64,000 nt of DNA, taken from Chimonanthus salicifolius. Its lineage: Eukaryota > Streptophyta > Magnoliopsida > Laurales > Calycanthaceae. The position numbers and the translations under genes are program-made. Shown piece by piece: positions 37,835 through 49,904 of the stretch. The notes below the pieces were generated by a model. It was given only the letters and a program-made list of their open reading frames with translations, searched no databases and was not told the DNA's origin. Within the stretch, counting starts at the first letter, position 1. Every line of letters starts with the position of its first letter. The stretch is taken from assembly GCA_013350335.1 (NCBI GenBank), contig CM023537.1, positions 15,318,884 to 15,382,883 on the forward strand. Reading direction: 5' to 3'.

Positions 37835-40155
37835 TCAATAGTTGGTCTTGAATGGCCGATAGACCTTAAGGTCTAGAACCACACCGGCCACAGAACCAAC
37901 GGCAGCCGCCAGAGAAATAACGAGGCAGGCGAGGCTGAGGATCTGAAGGCAAATCCATCTAGTACTCCATTTTGGTATCTTCTTCTGGGCAATGTACATC
38001 TCCACAGGGAAGTAAACAGTCAGGGGCCAGAACCCAAATGCTCCAAGAATTCCCACCACATCGTTGAAGAAAGGGAGGAGCATGGAAATGAGGGTGGTAA
38101 CTACCACAAAGGTCGACCGCCAGACTAGTCGGAAGAGATTGAGCTTGTATGCACGCAAGCCTGGGACTTGGATTGGGATCTCCTTGGTAATGAACTCGCT
38201 TTTTGGCCATCTTTCCATACACCATTTCTCCACAAAGGCAAAAAGAGGCTGGCAGTAAACCTGGTATGCTCCTACCAGGTGGATGACGATAGCCGCATTC
38301 GCAATGTCAAGCAGCCAATAGGGGTTATAGAAGCCAAACCCAGTGAGGAGGTTGCCGGGTGCCAGATCACCAAATGCAGCATAGCCCATGCAGCCGCAGA
38401 GCATGTAGAATGCTGTCGTTACCGCTACACTGATAAGAGTCGCTCTCTTCATCGTCTTTGCTTCAGATGGTGGCGATTTTATGGTGTCCTGTTCAAAATC
38501 ACCAGCAATCATTCATTTCTTGCTTTAAGGTGATTAAAAAAATTTATAAATAAACCGACTGTGGTGAAGCAGCATTAAGTAACAAGAGGGAATTTAAAAA
38601 GAATGAATTAGCAAAACTGTCTCAATAGAAAAGAAGATGAAGGGGCACCTTTGACATGGTGTGAGCACATGCTTCGAAGATTAAGATACAAAATTACAGT
38701 AAAAAGAGCTGAAGGGTTACCAGTTGAAGGCTTTAGGAGTAGTAGACTTAGATTTATTCAGTAACAAAGGACATAGAATGGCAATCATGGAGGGTTGAAT
38801 GCAGGGTAGAACTCAACAGGCCAACTCCAGGTAGATTGTATAATGCCTTTGATGATTGATGAGATTAATTTTGATTAAAATCATGAATAATAACGTATTT
38901 TGTACCTGAATTTCAATGAGGATGATGGAGTAGGAGTACGCGAATGCGATATTGCCCAAGGCCTGAAAGCTCCTCCATATCTTCTGGGTTTCGGTGACTG
39001 TACCTATGCTGATTCCAGTTAGACTGCCTTTAAATCCCCCATTCTCTGCTTAAAGCAGAAATTTCAAAACATTAGTGGTGATTGAGCTGAATTGGCTTGC
39101 TGGGTAGCTTTCAGTTTTCAAATTCACGGTGAGAGTGAATCATACCTACAACTTGGACGATTCCAAGTGCAAGACCAATGGATGAGTATGTGAAGGACAT
39201 GACAGCTGCCACGATGGAGAGCCACCATATCTGGTCGAAGTCAGGGATTTGAGAGAAGATGATTTCAGAGATTCCAAACATGATCATGTATGGGTTGCTG
39301 GAAAAGTGACATGGGTTCTTCTCTCCGCTCTCGTGGAAGCAATTAGACCGTTTGATTGCCCTGATTGTAGCGACGAAGCCCATGTTAATCAATCAATCAA
39401 GGGACAAGACAGAGAGATACAGAGGTTGTGGAAGAGATGAACATACATCATACTTATTGAGGCCGCAATTGTGTATCCGATTGCAACGCCAAAAAGATTT
39501 AGGTATTGTATTAGGCCACAAATCTTGAATTTCACTCCACCTGAGAAATTCAATAGAGAAGAGATCATGGGTCAGATATTGTGCTATCCTCTGTTTTCTT
39601 TCTTTCTTTTGTATGTGAGTGAATATTGAACAGAAATCAGATACCTAGATTAGCACGAACAGCGTCCGTGTAAGTATAGTTTCTCTTTCCTGTAATGGGG
39701 TTATCAGATCTATAGCAATCTGCCAGAAGAGATGAAGTGTAGCAGATTACAAAGGAGAACAATAACATGACAGCAGGACCAGCAATCCATCCGAGCTGAC
39801 CGATGGCCCATGCCAATGATAGCACACCGGAGCCGATCACCGCTGTTATTATGTGGGCACTTGCAGTCCATACATTTCCTGCACTCGAAAAAATCCATTA
39901 GATACTAAACAGATAAATCACAGATACAACTTCTTGAATTTTTTGTAACTCTTGAGCTGTACCAAAAACTATCAGATTGTCACCCTTTTCTCATTGTTTC
40001 ATTTTTTTCATACCAGTTCTCTTGATGCGGCCATCATCGTCAAAACATTTGAAAGCTCCTTGCTCTCGCACTTCAATGGAGATTGCTTGAGAAGGGAAGT
40101 CTGCAACTTGGTGGTGCTGGTGATGGTTGGTTGTTACAGCATTCTCAACACCCAT
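37835..40155 (-). CDS. AAP: Amino acid permease, AAP family (six coding exons, complete)
   Basis: Exons on the minus strand in reading order: 40155-40014, 39878-39645, 39540-39447, 39360-39146, 39048-38906 and 38488-37835. All introns are GT-AG and phases match, giving 493 residues with a TGA stop. This is the usual AAP size. The family signature is clear: a variable hydrophilic N-terminus, GRIKRTGNVWTASAHIIT, then AVIGSGVLSLAWAIGQLGW, and near the C-terminus NPYWLLDIANAAIVIHLVG and DLKVYRPFKTNY. AAPs are plasma-membrane proton-coupled importers of neutral and acidic amino acids (Aa_trans domain, about 11 membrane segments). The start follows an acceptor-like ctctaaag, suggesting a 5' UTR intron. 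Which AAP paralogue this is cannot be settled by eye. The C-terminus resembles AAP2/3/4 more than AAP1/6/8. Confidence 0.95.
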
Positions 40156-41184
40156 CTTTAGAGAACATACAGACAAAAAAAGAAGTAAAGAACAACAAAA
40201 AAAAATTAAAATTAAGAACTCAGAAATAGTCCAAATATTCAATTAATTGCAATTGACGTAAATGAAAGGCCAGACACTACATAGCAACAAGAAAGAATTT
40301 TATGTAACCTCATGAATCATGACACATTGTGACAGGAGATTGCCGCACGTTGACTAATGCTGACTTGCATCACTTACTTTAGAAGACAGACTGGTGTTTG
40401 TACTCCAGTCAATAATAATTGCAAATCATTTAAAAGTATTTTATTCTTTAAATTTAAATCCAACTTTGATCGACTCTATTTGATCTATTCTCACTGTTTA
40501 GCAGTAAGACTTTTCATCTCGAGTCTGCTGGACCTGCCCTTCAAAGTTTGGCAAGTCTGGCAGGGAGATATTTTGAAGCTCTAACTTCTGTAAAATACAG
40601 TAGTTGTATCCCCATCTAATATTGGAGGTAAGACTAATCCAACCGGCATGTCTAAACCTCCTGATCTATATACACCAGTTAAGTTTACAGGGAGTGGAAT
40701 GTTGGGATTGAACGTGAATCGTACTCAAGACCCTACTTCTTGACCATCAGGCCAATCCTTTGGAGTTAACATGTGTAAAATATAGTAGTGGAGCCATATT
40801 GGAGGTGAGACTAATCACATAGGCATGTCTAAACCTCCCAATCTACTACGTACACCGGTTAAGTTTACTGAGAGTAACCCATAGCAGTTGAACGTGAATC
40901 GAAGTCAAGACCCTGCTTCATGAGGCGGATTTCTTGACCGTCAGGCCAACCCCTTGGGGTTAACATGTGTAAAATACAATAGTTGTGAATTTTAGTTACA
41001 TTTAGAAGAAACACTGAAAATTTAGCACAAAGAGAAAAATAATAATTTTTTTTAAAATGGTTCATATATCAATATAATAGAAGCACCAGATGCCGAGAAA
41101 CAAAGAAATTTTAACTGAGAGAGAGATGTTTGTAGGCACGAACTTGTTTAAAATACAGTGAATGTGAATTTGAGTTACACTAAC
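40156..41184 (-). other. Probable 5' UTR intron of the AAP gene
   Basis: On the minus strand ctaag|gttagtgtaac near 41185 is a good donor, and a long pyrimidine tract ending ctctaaag before the ATG at 40155 is a good acceptor. AAP genes often have such a leader intron. It contains the two SINE copies. This is inferred from signals only and has no transcript support. Confidence 0.45.
40582..40985 (-). mobile_element. Two adjacent SINE copies upstream of the AAP start codon
   Basis: Two similar units (about 40605-40766 and 40792-40959) each read on the minus strand as a SINE. They have a head with 'ggttggcctgacggtcaaga', a body with 'gattagtctcacctccaat', and the family resemblance to 19674-19869. 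A segment of the form taac..tgtaaaata.a.tagt.g occurs three times, at 40582-40606, 40767-40791 and 40961-40985. It brackets each unit like a shared target-site duplication. Confidence 0.65.
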
Positions 41185-41306
41185 CTTAGAACACTGAAAT
41201 TTTAGCAGAGAGAGAGAGTAGAAGAACACTGAAATTTTAGCACAGATAGAGAGAGACAGCGAGCTGAGAAGGCGAGTGAATGAAGTGAATTGTTGGTTTA
41301 GTGAGG

Positions 41307-41312
41307 TATATA
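41307..41312 (-). promoter_or_regulatory. Possible TATA box of the AAP gene
   Basis: TATATA on the minus strand, followed about 30 bases later by a CT-rich leader (41280-41190) typical of plant 5' UTRs. If correct, transcription starts near 41280 and the start codon lies beyond a leader intron. Confidence 0.4.
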
Positions 41313-41889
41313 TGGGAGAGTGAAGAGGACGCGTGAGTCAATGATCGACTTTTAGCCAAAAGCAATTTTCAATATTCGAAACTCATAAAGAGAAGCCTCA
41401 CATCAATCATCAAAATTCAAAGCACTAATCTCGTATCCACATCCACGCCTGCCACAAGACCGACTACGACCTACCTCTCAAATCCACTACAAAATCAATT
41501 ATACAATCTAGTAAATAATGAGAAACAAGCATAAATTCTAATTCGATCTTGTAGACTTAAGGATTGCTTATAAGATCAGTCTCACCTTCAATATAGAAAA
41601 GGAGAAACCAACACAGCTAGCAAGATTCATTCATAATCTTTATTTGATTTCAATAAGTTTAGGTAGAGCTATATTGGCCATGGTTATTCTTGATGGGTCT
41701 TCTTTCTTAGGACTGAGGAGTGAAATGCAAAGAAAATGAGATCCTCTCTTACTTCATTTTCACAAAATAAAGAATATTTGTCAAGAGTATACAGCAGGTA
41801 GCATTTTTTTTTTCTTTTCAAAGAATCCATTTTTTTAATGGAAGGAGACAAGAAAACTTAATTAGAAAAAGAGGGAAGATTTTTCTCGG

Positions 41890-42247
41890 GTCAATTCTCA
41901 CACGCGCATTTTTTGTATACAGACACAGATTTTACCACGATGCCCAATTTGCCCTCCACTTGTCGTACCGGAGGAAAAAAAAAAAAGCCAAAATTCATGA
42001 ACAGTGTAATAGGCTCGCCGAAATTACAAGACGGCTTGCCAAAATTCATGAACAATACAAATCGGCTCACCAAAATTATAAGTTGGCTCGCCAAAATTTA
42101 TGAACAGTACAAATCGGCTCGTCGAAATTCACATGAACAGTATAAATCAGCCCATTGAAATTTTATTGTTCATGCAAAGGGTAAAATGGAGAATACACTA
42201 AAATCCGTGTCACTAAACACAAAATGCATGTGGGAGGATCACTTGCA
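41890..42247. mobile_element. MITE with internal tandem repeats
   Basis: The left end (ctcacacgcgcattttttgt...) and the right end (...acaaaatgcatgtgggagg) are imperfect inverted repeats that continue for about 60 bases. Between 41990 and 42160 two short modules alternate, one like 'aaaattcatgaacagt' plus 'aatcggctcg' and one like 'ccaaaattataagttggctc'. Together they give a tandem period of about 52 bp in roughly three copies. A relative lies at 43985-44256. It has no coding capacity. Confidence 0.6.
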
Positions 42248-42582
42248 TTTTTCTCGTGGTGAAAGAATATCTTATCATTTTTTGTGAGAATAAAATTTGA
42301 TGCAAACAGCAAAGATATCTGTTACCAAATTTCAAAATGTCTATTATATTAAAACATAAATTCTTAAAAAAATAATAAAGATGTCATTATCTATGCATGT
42401 CCCATTAAGGGGAATTACGTGGCCTTGTGGGACTCTTTCATTTTTAGGGTAATTATCAAATGCTCCGATTCCTTTCAATTTTAAGAGCTATACCTAATTT
42501 TTTTTAAATATTGAAGTACCCAACCTATTCTTGTGTTTCCACAGATAATTAAGTAACTTATTTTATTTATCTATATAGAATG

Positions 42583-42765
42583 GATGACCATCTATACATG
42601 GCAGTCGATTTTAAAATTTTATGCAAAATTACTATTTTGCCTCTTAATTTTGTATAGAAAAAACATCTTTTTTAAAAGACTGAGGGATAAAATGGTAATT
42701 TTAACACAAAATTTTGTAATCAAGTGTCTTATAAAAAAAGACAAGTGTCTAAATGGCCACCTTAA
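42583..42765. mobile_element. Small fold-back MITE
   Basis: The left arm 'gaccatctatacatggca', followed by 'aattactattttgcctctt', pairs with the right arm 'aaaatggtaattttaaca', followed by 'gacaagtgtctaaatggcca'. The TAGACAC-type end is shared with the larger elements at 46555-46998 and 59035-60097. Confidence 0.5.
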
Positions 42766-42804
42766 AATTAAATCTAAAAAGATCAAATCATATAATTAAG
42801 ATGA

Positions 42805-43035
42805 TCTTGCTATTGCATAGGTAGATCAGTTGACATTAAGATTAAATCACAAAAGGTCTAGAGTTCGACTCTTTCCAAATTTATCATGATACAGGGGTCA
42901 CAGGTGGTTTGTCTAAGTTAGTTTCATCTCTAATATGAGATATTACAGAGTTTGTAGGTGGCTTTATGTGTCAATAAAAATTAGTCTTATCTCTAATGTG
43001 AAATTAGAATGTCTCACCATAATTTCCAGAAAAAA
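42805..43035 (+). mobile_element. tRNA-derived SINE
   Basis: The head 'cataggtagatcagttgac' is A-box-like and 'tctagagttcgactcttt' B-box-like. The body repeats 'ttagt...atctctaatatgaga' twice (about 42930 and 42995). It ends in an A run at 43031. It is similar to the SINE at 30815-30975. Confidence 0.55.
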
Positions 43036-43794
43036 AAATTATACATAAGATACTAGATCATCCCATACTAATTCAAATATACCCTTTCTTTTTACATGAA
43101 GAGAATAACATTGAAGAGACTCATTCCACAGCCGAACTTTTTATTATCAAAATTTAATTTTTTTAATAATATTAAAACAATACATATTTGAATCTCAGAA
43201 ATAGTTTAGATTTCAGTCAAGATTTGTATTTAGGCCAGAGACCTTTATTAAACAGAGCAGGCTCGAAAAGAGACATAGTCCTTCCATCTCTTTTATATCA
43301 TATAAAATTCACTATCATCTTTATATACCTAAATCAATTTATTCTTGGAGGGTTCCCACCGACCAAGAGAAGATACTCTTTGAAATACCTTATGAAGTTA
43401 GAATACTCTTGTAACTTTGATTAAAATAACATAAAGCTAATTAAATTATAGATATTGGTTGGAATGTACACGTGGCTTCATGGGAGCGCTCAACGTCGAG
43501 CATTAGCATTTTTGGAAATCTATCATTAGATGCTTATTTGTCGTAATAGAGTCAGATACTCCTTCTCTCTTATTTTAGTTGTCTCATTTTAAACATTTTT
43601 ATTTTTTAAGAAACTTAAATTTGACTTTAAACTACCCTAATTGAGAAGTGATTCTCATCCATTTTCAACATATTTTATGCAAATGAGACAACTATTTTGG
43701 GACAATTCAAAAATCCAAATGAGACAACTAAATTGAGAAGGAGAGAGTATATTTTATCATAGAATAATAAGAAGTTACAAAAGTAGATTGATTT

Positions 43795-43968
43795 CTGTGA
43801 AGCATTTTCAATTAGAAACTGAGAGTCATGAGTTCAATTCTCACTTTATTTCAAATGATCATTTTCTATAAAAATAAATTCAGTGTGTGAGTAGGAAAGC
43901 TTACACATATCCTAATAATTAGTCGTTTGCCCTAAATACTTTCATCATAATAAAATATGAAAAAAAGT
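43795..43968 (+). mobile_element. Degenerate SINE
   Basis: Contains 'gagtcatgagttcaattctc' (B-box-like), 'cagtgtgtgagtagg', 'gcttacacatatcctaataa' and an A-rich end. It has the same layout as the family at 19674, but eroded. Confidence 0.45.
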
Positions 43969-43984
43969 GAGAACAGATTAGGGG

Positions 43985-44256
43985 TAGCGATCCTCGCATG
44001 GGTATTTTGTGTAATATAATACGGATTTTAGTCTATTGCCAATTTTACCCTTCGCATGAATAGTGAAACTTGACCCTTTGTATGAATAGTAAAATTTTGG
44101 TGAGCTGATTTACTGTTCATGCGAATTTCGACGAGGTAAATAATCGTTCATGCGAAAGGTAAATTTGGCGAATCGGTGAGGGTAAAATTTTGACGAGCTA
44201 ATTTTACTGTTCATACAATGGGTAAAATTGACAATACATTATATTCCATGTGTATC
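43985..44256. mobile_element. MITE related to 41890-42247
   Basis: Begins 'gcgatcctcgcatgggtatt' and then 'ataatacggattttagtcta', matching the right-hand arm of the 41.9-kb element in inverted form. It repeats 'ttactgttcatgcgaat' and 'gggtaaaatt' modules in the middle. The right end is less certain. Confidence 0.45.
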
Positions 44257-44714
44257 TTAATAATTTTAATACTCTATCTTAGACAGCATCTTACCTTGAC
44301 TAATCAATCAAAGGCAGGTAAGTTTGGCCTCAGACATCGTAAAGTTGGTCCTTCCCTCCCCTTTATGGGTAGAGCCGAAATCTTTGAATGGAATTAGTCT
44401 CCTTGCCCTTTTTTTCTTGGCCGCTTGGACAAAATGAATATCTTCCACTACTTTAAGTGGTATTTTACTTTAATTAGGATAAGATAGTCTTTGAGGAGAT
44501 GCTACATTTATCTCAAATTTTTTTTTTTTTTTACTTTAACATTCACGTGTCAAATTATAATTGATTAATTTTTTTCTATTTAATTAAGATAACAATTAAA
44601 TGATTTACGACATCAACAAAAAAAAGTATAAAGGATATTAAATTTAATTTAAGTTTGATATGAAGATAATAATTTAATTTTTAATTTAAACTACAATCTT
44701 ATCTGTTTTTTTTC

Positions 44715-44870
44715 GAATTTATGTGTGGGAAATCGCATGATACCCACCGTAAAACCTCCACGAGTGAGTCCACTGTCCCTAGAGCACACGAAGGTTAAAC
44801 CATGAGAGGTCAAACCTTCAACCTCCCGCTTCCTAAAGCGGGAGGCAACCAGTTGAGTTACACCAATGTC
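44715..44870 (-). mobile_element. tRNA-derived SINE
   Basis: On the minus strand 'tggtgtaactcaactggttg' is an A-box-like head, with the body 'ggttttacggtgggtatcat' and the end 'cccacacataaattc'. It matches the copies at 1655-1793 and 61066-61223. Confidence 0.55.
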
Positions 44871-45864
44871 GGTAATCTTATCATTTTCATAAAGACAAAG
44901 TCACATCAATAATCTATAATTTAATTTTGATACTTCACCTCTGATTTTATAATAAAGGATATTAAACTTTTTTTAAATTATTATCTAAATAATGAAAAGA
45001 TACATTAATGCATCTTATTATAAAAAAAAACATTAATATTTGTATCATTTCTTTTTATATAAAGATATATTTCTTATACTATTTTTACATATCAATATTT
45101 AAGTTATGACGGTTATAAGAAGTATCTTTATATAAAAAGTATGAGTGTCTAAGTCAGAATGTTTAATATCCAATGTTTGATATGATCAACCAGGGATGTT
45201 GAACTCAAAAAATTAATCTTAAATAAAATTTGGCTTTGAAGAAGATGATATCTAAATAAAAGCAAACAATTTTTCTTTTGCTTAGTAAATGATGAAAGAT
45301 GGTTGGCCCATTAAAGTTTACTTAAGAAGATAAATGATAGATTTTATAGGAGATGGTTCACGTGATAAACATTTTGATTTAAGAACTAGAGATTCTAGAT
45401 TTCAATGACTATGACTTGTGAAGGACTGCGTGCATCCCGAGTTTTATTGAATGTTTTCACATTCGAGAATAGGTGAGGGTCTTGAATTTTTTTATCATAA
45501 AAAAAAAAGAAAGATAAATGATAGGACCTACAATTATATGGTAGTTGGCAGAGCATACCCTATTTTCCGATTCTCATTGATATTTTTGGGGCCACATTTG
45601 ACTCTCATGCACAAACTCAAAAGTCTCTTTGATGCTTCTCGTGCAAAATGAGGCTGCACGCTGCAGTCTTCTTCACTACTTCTTCTGTCAACTTGTAATC
45701 AAGTGGAAAAAAGATTTAAAAATTAATTATTGGGTCTTCCCCACCACTCACATCTATGTATAGTATACAAATGTGGACCATGGTCTTCTTACAAGTCCAC
45801 CAGATTGGAATATATATAACTTGGAAGTCCAGAGAAATAAATCTCTACCCATACAATATTTTGG

Positions 45865-46015
45865 ATTTTTAAACCGTGATATATCGGTCGATACGATATA
45901 TATCAGTCGATATCGACTGATATCTCATGTTTTAATTAAAAAAAAAAAAGAAGAAATAGGTGAGAAAAATTTCTCGACCGAGATATCAGCCAATATGATA
46001 CTGAGATTATTTAAT
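45865..46015. mobile_element. Short remnant of the CGGCCGATAT MITE family
   Basis: Contains 'gatatatcggtcgatacg', 'gtcgatatcgactgatatct', an A run and 'ttctcgaccgagatatcag', in the same order as in 21800-22159. No clean ends are visible. Confidence 0.5.
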
Positions 46016-46554
46016 ATGGCATAGTCAGTTGGTAGGCGCATGCCTCTCTTGGCCCCATTTCATCTATATCTCATTTGTATACATAGATATTCAGTTTACA
46101 TTCAAATAATTGATTAGAATTTCAATATTTAAATATAGAGAAATGATCAAGTATAGAAGAGTTGGCCATATTAAAATATTTCTCTTAAAATTATTATTGT
46201 TTGATTTGAATAAGTAAAAAATATGGCACTTTAATACTTTGTACATGAGATTCGAGTCCATCGTTATTTTAAATAGTTTGGCAGAGGTTGCATGGCTATC
46301 CAAATATTGTGTGGATAAGTTCAAATAAAGGGCAAGCACTCGATGCCCAAGGAAAACGAAGCTAAGAAGTTTTGCAATCTTCTGAGTGGTGTGTGGTTGG
46401 AGGGCTTCCAATATTTTTTTTTTGTCCGTTTCATTATTACAAATGAAATATATTTTTAATTGATGCGAGTTCTCAATTTATTTTGAGATAAAAACTTCGA
46501 AGAGAAAGGGCTTTCTCCTTAAAAAGTTATTTTATTTTAATAATTTATAATAAT

Positions 46555-46998
46555 TAAGACTCCTCAGCATCATTCGAATTCCTCAGCATCATTAGAATGA
46601 ATTTTTGGTTCGTTCGAACGAAACTTACAGTATATGTAGGCTGTAGAGTAGGACTGATTTAAGTGAAAAGATTATAGTTTTGGAGTTTAAAAATTGTACC
46701 TAAATAATTAAGAAAAAATAACATTCTTTTTTAATTCTTTGAGTACGATTTTTGAAGTTCAAAACTATACCCTTTTCACTTAAAATCAGTCCTGGAGTTC
46801 AAAAAATTTAAAATAGATGAATTTTGATACCTATTTTGTGAAAATAGGTCGAGAAACCGCCGCACGAACCAAAAATTCATTTGAATGATGCGGAGGAATT
46901 CGAATGATGTGGAGGAATCGCTTTTTAAAAAAACAAAAGAGCAAAAGTGTATTTTCACTTGATTTTTGTGAAAACGGGTGTCTATATGGCCAACCCTT
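46555..46998. mobile_element. Fold-back MITE
   Basis: The left arm (about 46558-46710: 'cctcagcatcattcgaatt', 'tgaatttttggttcgttcg', 'aggactgatttaagtgaaaa') pairs in inverted order with the right arm (about 46730-46930: 'cacttaaaatcagtcctg', 'cgaaccaaaaattcattt', 'aattcgaatgatgtggagg'). The right end 'gggtgtctatatggcc' resembles the TIR of 59035-60097, and the left terminus seems lost. The predicted hairpin is over 150 bp per arm with gaps. Confidence 0.6.
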
Positions 46999-47084
46999 TT
47001 AGATCTCATATTCATAGATAGACTTTTCATCAGACCTGTTGCATAAACTAAATTGAGACTCACATGCATAAACTCACATGAATG

Positions 47085-47240
47085 TAGTTCAACTGTTTGC
47101 CTCTCAAATCAAGAAGTAGGAGGTTGCGGGTTTGAGTCTCCATGGCTTAATCTTGATGTGTCCTAGAGGTAGTGGGCTCACCGTAGAGGTTTTACACTGT
47201 GAATCCCGCAGTTTCCTACACGTAAATTTAAAAATAAAAA
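47085..47240 (+). mobile_element. tRNA-derived SINE
   Basis: The head 'atgtagttcaactgtttgcc', B box 'gcgggtttgagtctcc', body 'gatgtgtcctagaggtagtg', end 'tttcctacacgtaaatt' and an A-rich tail. It is near-identical in layout to 61066-61223. Confidence 0.6.
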
Positions 47241-48974
47241 GAGTGAAGAAATTGTAATAATAGTTTTGATGGTAAAATATTTGACAATTAAAAATATGAC
47301 GTTCTTGATACAATATTCGAATCGAAGTAAATGTGTTAGAGCTCATGTTGATGCAATCATGCATAGTGCTTTTGATGGACCCTTTATTTGGGGTCCAAGT
47401 GAGCTCCACATTCAGTGCAAAAGTTTAAGAATTAAAAAACATTTAAGGTGATATCAATGTAGATCTCATATTCATACACAAATCTTTTCACTTTTCTAAC
47501 ACACTCGTTACATGGATCAAATTGAGCATTTTATATAAAATAAGTTCTTCTTTTTAGGGAATAGCACATTGTTATTTTATTATCATATTATTAATTGATA
47601 TTTTTGTGTAAAACTCATCCAAACTTTAATTTAGACTAAACGAATTATAAGTTTTAAAATTTACCCTGTCCCTTCAATGAAAATCCTAATTTGCCCTTGC
47701 ATCGAGCCGATGCAAAAATTTAAGAATCCAAAAAATAATTTTAAATGATTAAAATGTGAATAAATTAAAAAAAATATGGCTGTCTATCTAATAAAAAAAA
47801 ATCTTATACTTTAAATTCGTGTAAGATTAATGTCAGTTTAGTGGCTTTCTTTTATTTGACTGATAAAGCTTAGCAGTTTATTATAAAATTTATAGTTAAT
47901 AATAAATATGAAGAGTGAGGATGCGACACAATTAAACTAGAATTATACCATAATTATAAAATTTAAACTTTTAGTCACTTGATTTTAACAATCAAAATTA
48001 TTATGCAAATTTTAAAAAATTCAAATATATTTGATAATTTCAACCATTAAAATTAATTAGCTACATTTCATATCTAAATTCAATTTTAGCCGCTTTTTAA
48101 TTAGGAAAATGAAAAAAAAAGGCATGGGTACATTTCTTTACACTGCACTTTTCTCTCATTTCTTACTTTACTGGATATTTTTCTCATTTTCTACTCTTTT
48201 GTTTTCTCCCTTACATCATTATATTTCTAATTCTTTTTTCTTCCTTTTTAATTCCAATATTAAATATTTTGTATTTAGTAGGAAGATCAAAGATTAGATC
48301 AACAATGCTTTCAATTTGATTCTTCATATCTACAACTTTTTATTGTTTATATTTTTTACTTGAAAATGTGAATGTATAAATTGTTTGCCATTTTTGTTTG
48401 GAAAAAGAAAAAATAAATTGCATAGAGTTTGAATTTTGGAAGAATTCCATGCTAAGAACTGGTTGTGTAAAAGGGTGATGTAGACCTCCAATAATGACTT
48501 TATATATAACAACTTTCTTCTAAAATTAATTTTCATGAGACATTTATTGATTTTTATTTATTTATGCAGCCTAAAGTAGATTGCACAAGATACTCAATTC
48601 ATTTCTATTGAATGACTTGTAGTAGCACTGTAAACGTGTCCAACCAAATTAATCAAAATTTGAGTGAACCCCACATGTAAAGCGTATACATTGTAGATTG
48701 TACTAGTCTTTATTAAATAAAAGATTGTAGTGATTATCTTACTCTTATATAAAATAATATTTTTAATCATTTAATTGAAGGTTATGAAAGGACAATAAAA
48801 TAATGAATCAACACTTCTAACTTTACGGTATATTTTATAACTTTGGATAAAACAAAGAAAAATAATTTTTTTAATTAAAATAATTTTAATACGAATGTAA
48901 GGCCATGCACTCCTCTCTCTCTCTCCCCTCTTCCCCACCACCCAATCGCATTAGTCATGAGAGGGATTATAACA

Positions 48975-49142
48975 TGCCCTCATCGAGTTTAGATTTTAGA
49001 CTCTTCATTGAGTCCGATTCTGTCTTAGTTTTGTACGTGTCGTGTGTGGATTGAGAAGTTTACACATGCGGCAAGTATTAGCTAGATAGGACGTCTGAAA
49101 AATTCAGGTGAAACACTTACATACCTTGGTCTTAAAAAAAAG
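48975..49142 (+). mobile_element. Degenerate SINE
   Basis: Contains 'gtgtgtggattgagaagttt', 'acacatgcggcaagtattag' and 'cttacataccttggtct', followed by an A run at 49133-49141. It is a member of the family at 19674 with a divergent 5' part. Confidence 0.45.
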
Positions 49143-49904
49143 GCTTGGTGAGCTAGGCAAACTCATGCTAGATCAGGTCTTTTGGCCCGTGTTGGGTGCA
49201 GGTTTGATGAGGTCTTGTAGCCCCATTTTGGGCTTAATTTCGGGCTTAGACTTTTTCAAAAAAATTGGGCTCTGAATGGCACAATATAGGCCCATTGTTT
49301 AATATACTTTGAGACTCAACTGTTGTTCACTAGGCCTAAATATGAATGAGCACCAAAATCAAAGCCCACTGTTTGTATGACTTTGAAACTCAATTTCACA
49401 AAAATTTTGTTTAAGAAGAAATTAGATTTAGAGAAATTTCCATCTATATAAGTTTCATATCAATATTTACCAAAAAGTCAAGAAGTTTTTTTGGTGGGCA
49501 TGCTGCTATAATTATAAGGCCTGCACCTTACACGAGGTAACTCAACTAACAAACACTTTCATTAAAGAACTAGAGATCTCACATTCAAGTCCTGTAATAA
49601 TCTGATGCCCGTGGCTTGTAGAAAGCTTCGTGTATTTGGAGTTTTTACTGTGCATTTTTCTTCTTTCTCATTCTTAGTTGTTGGGTGAGAGAGAAAAAAA
49701 TTCTAATTTCTCCAGGATACTCTTGGAGTAGCTTTAAATATTTATTTTTGGGTTATCATATGAACAATTCCAAAAGTAGTGATAATTCATATTAAGGATT
49801 GAAATTTTTAAACAGAGTGGAAAAATGAAGAGCCACCTGCCTATTAATTTCTTGAATCGTCCAACTGGAAGAAAATTGAGAGACCTTCGTCTAAGTTAAT
49901 ATAT
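49143..49904. other. Intergenic sequence, old repeat remnants
   Basis: About 49140-49330 has runs like 'gcttggtgagctaggcaaac' and 'cagg...gcccgtgttgggt', resembling the variable interior of the TAGGGCTGCAA element family. A SINE-like patch lies near 49530-49600. There is no gene. Confidence 0.3.

Noticed and set aside
41985..42165. Array of short repeats that might be read as CRISPR-like
   Set aside because: The spacing is irregular, the 'spacers' are themselves repeats, there are no cas genes, and the sequence is a plant nuclear region. It is an array inside a MITE.
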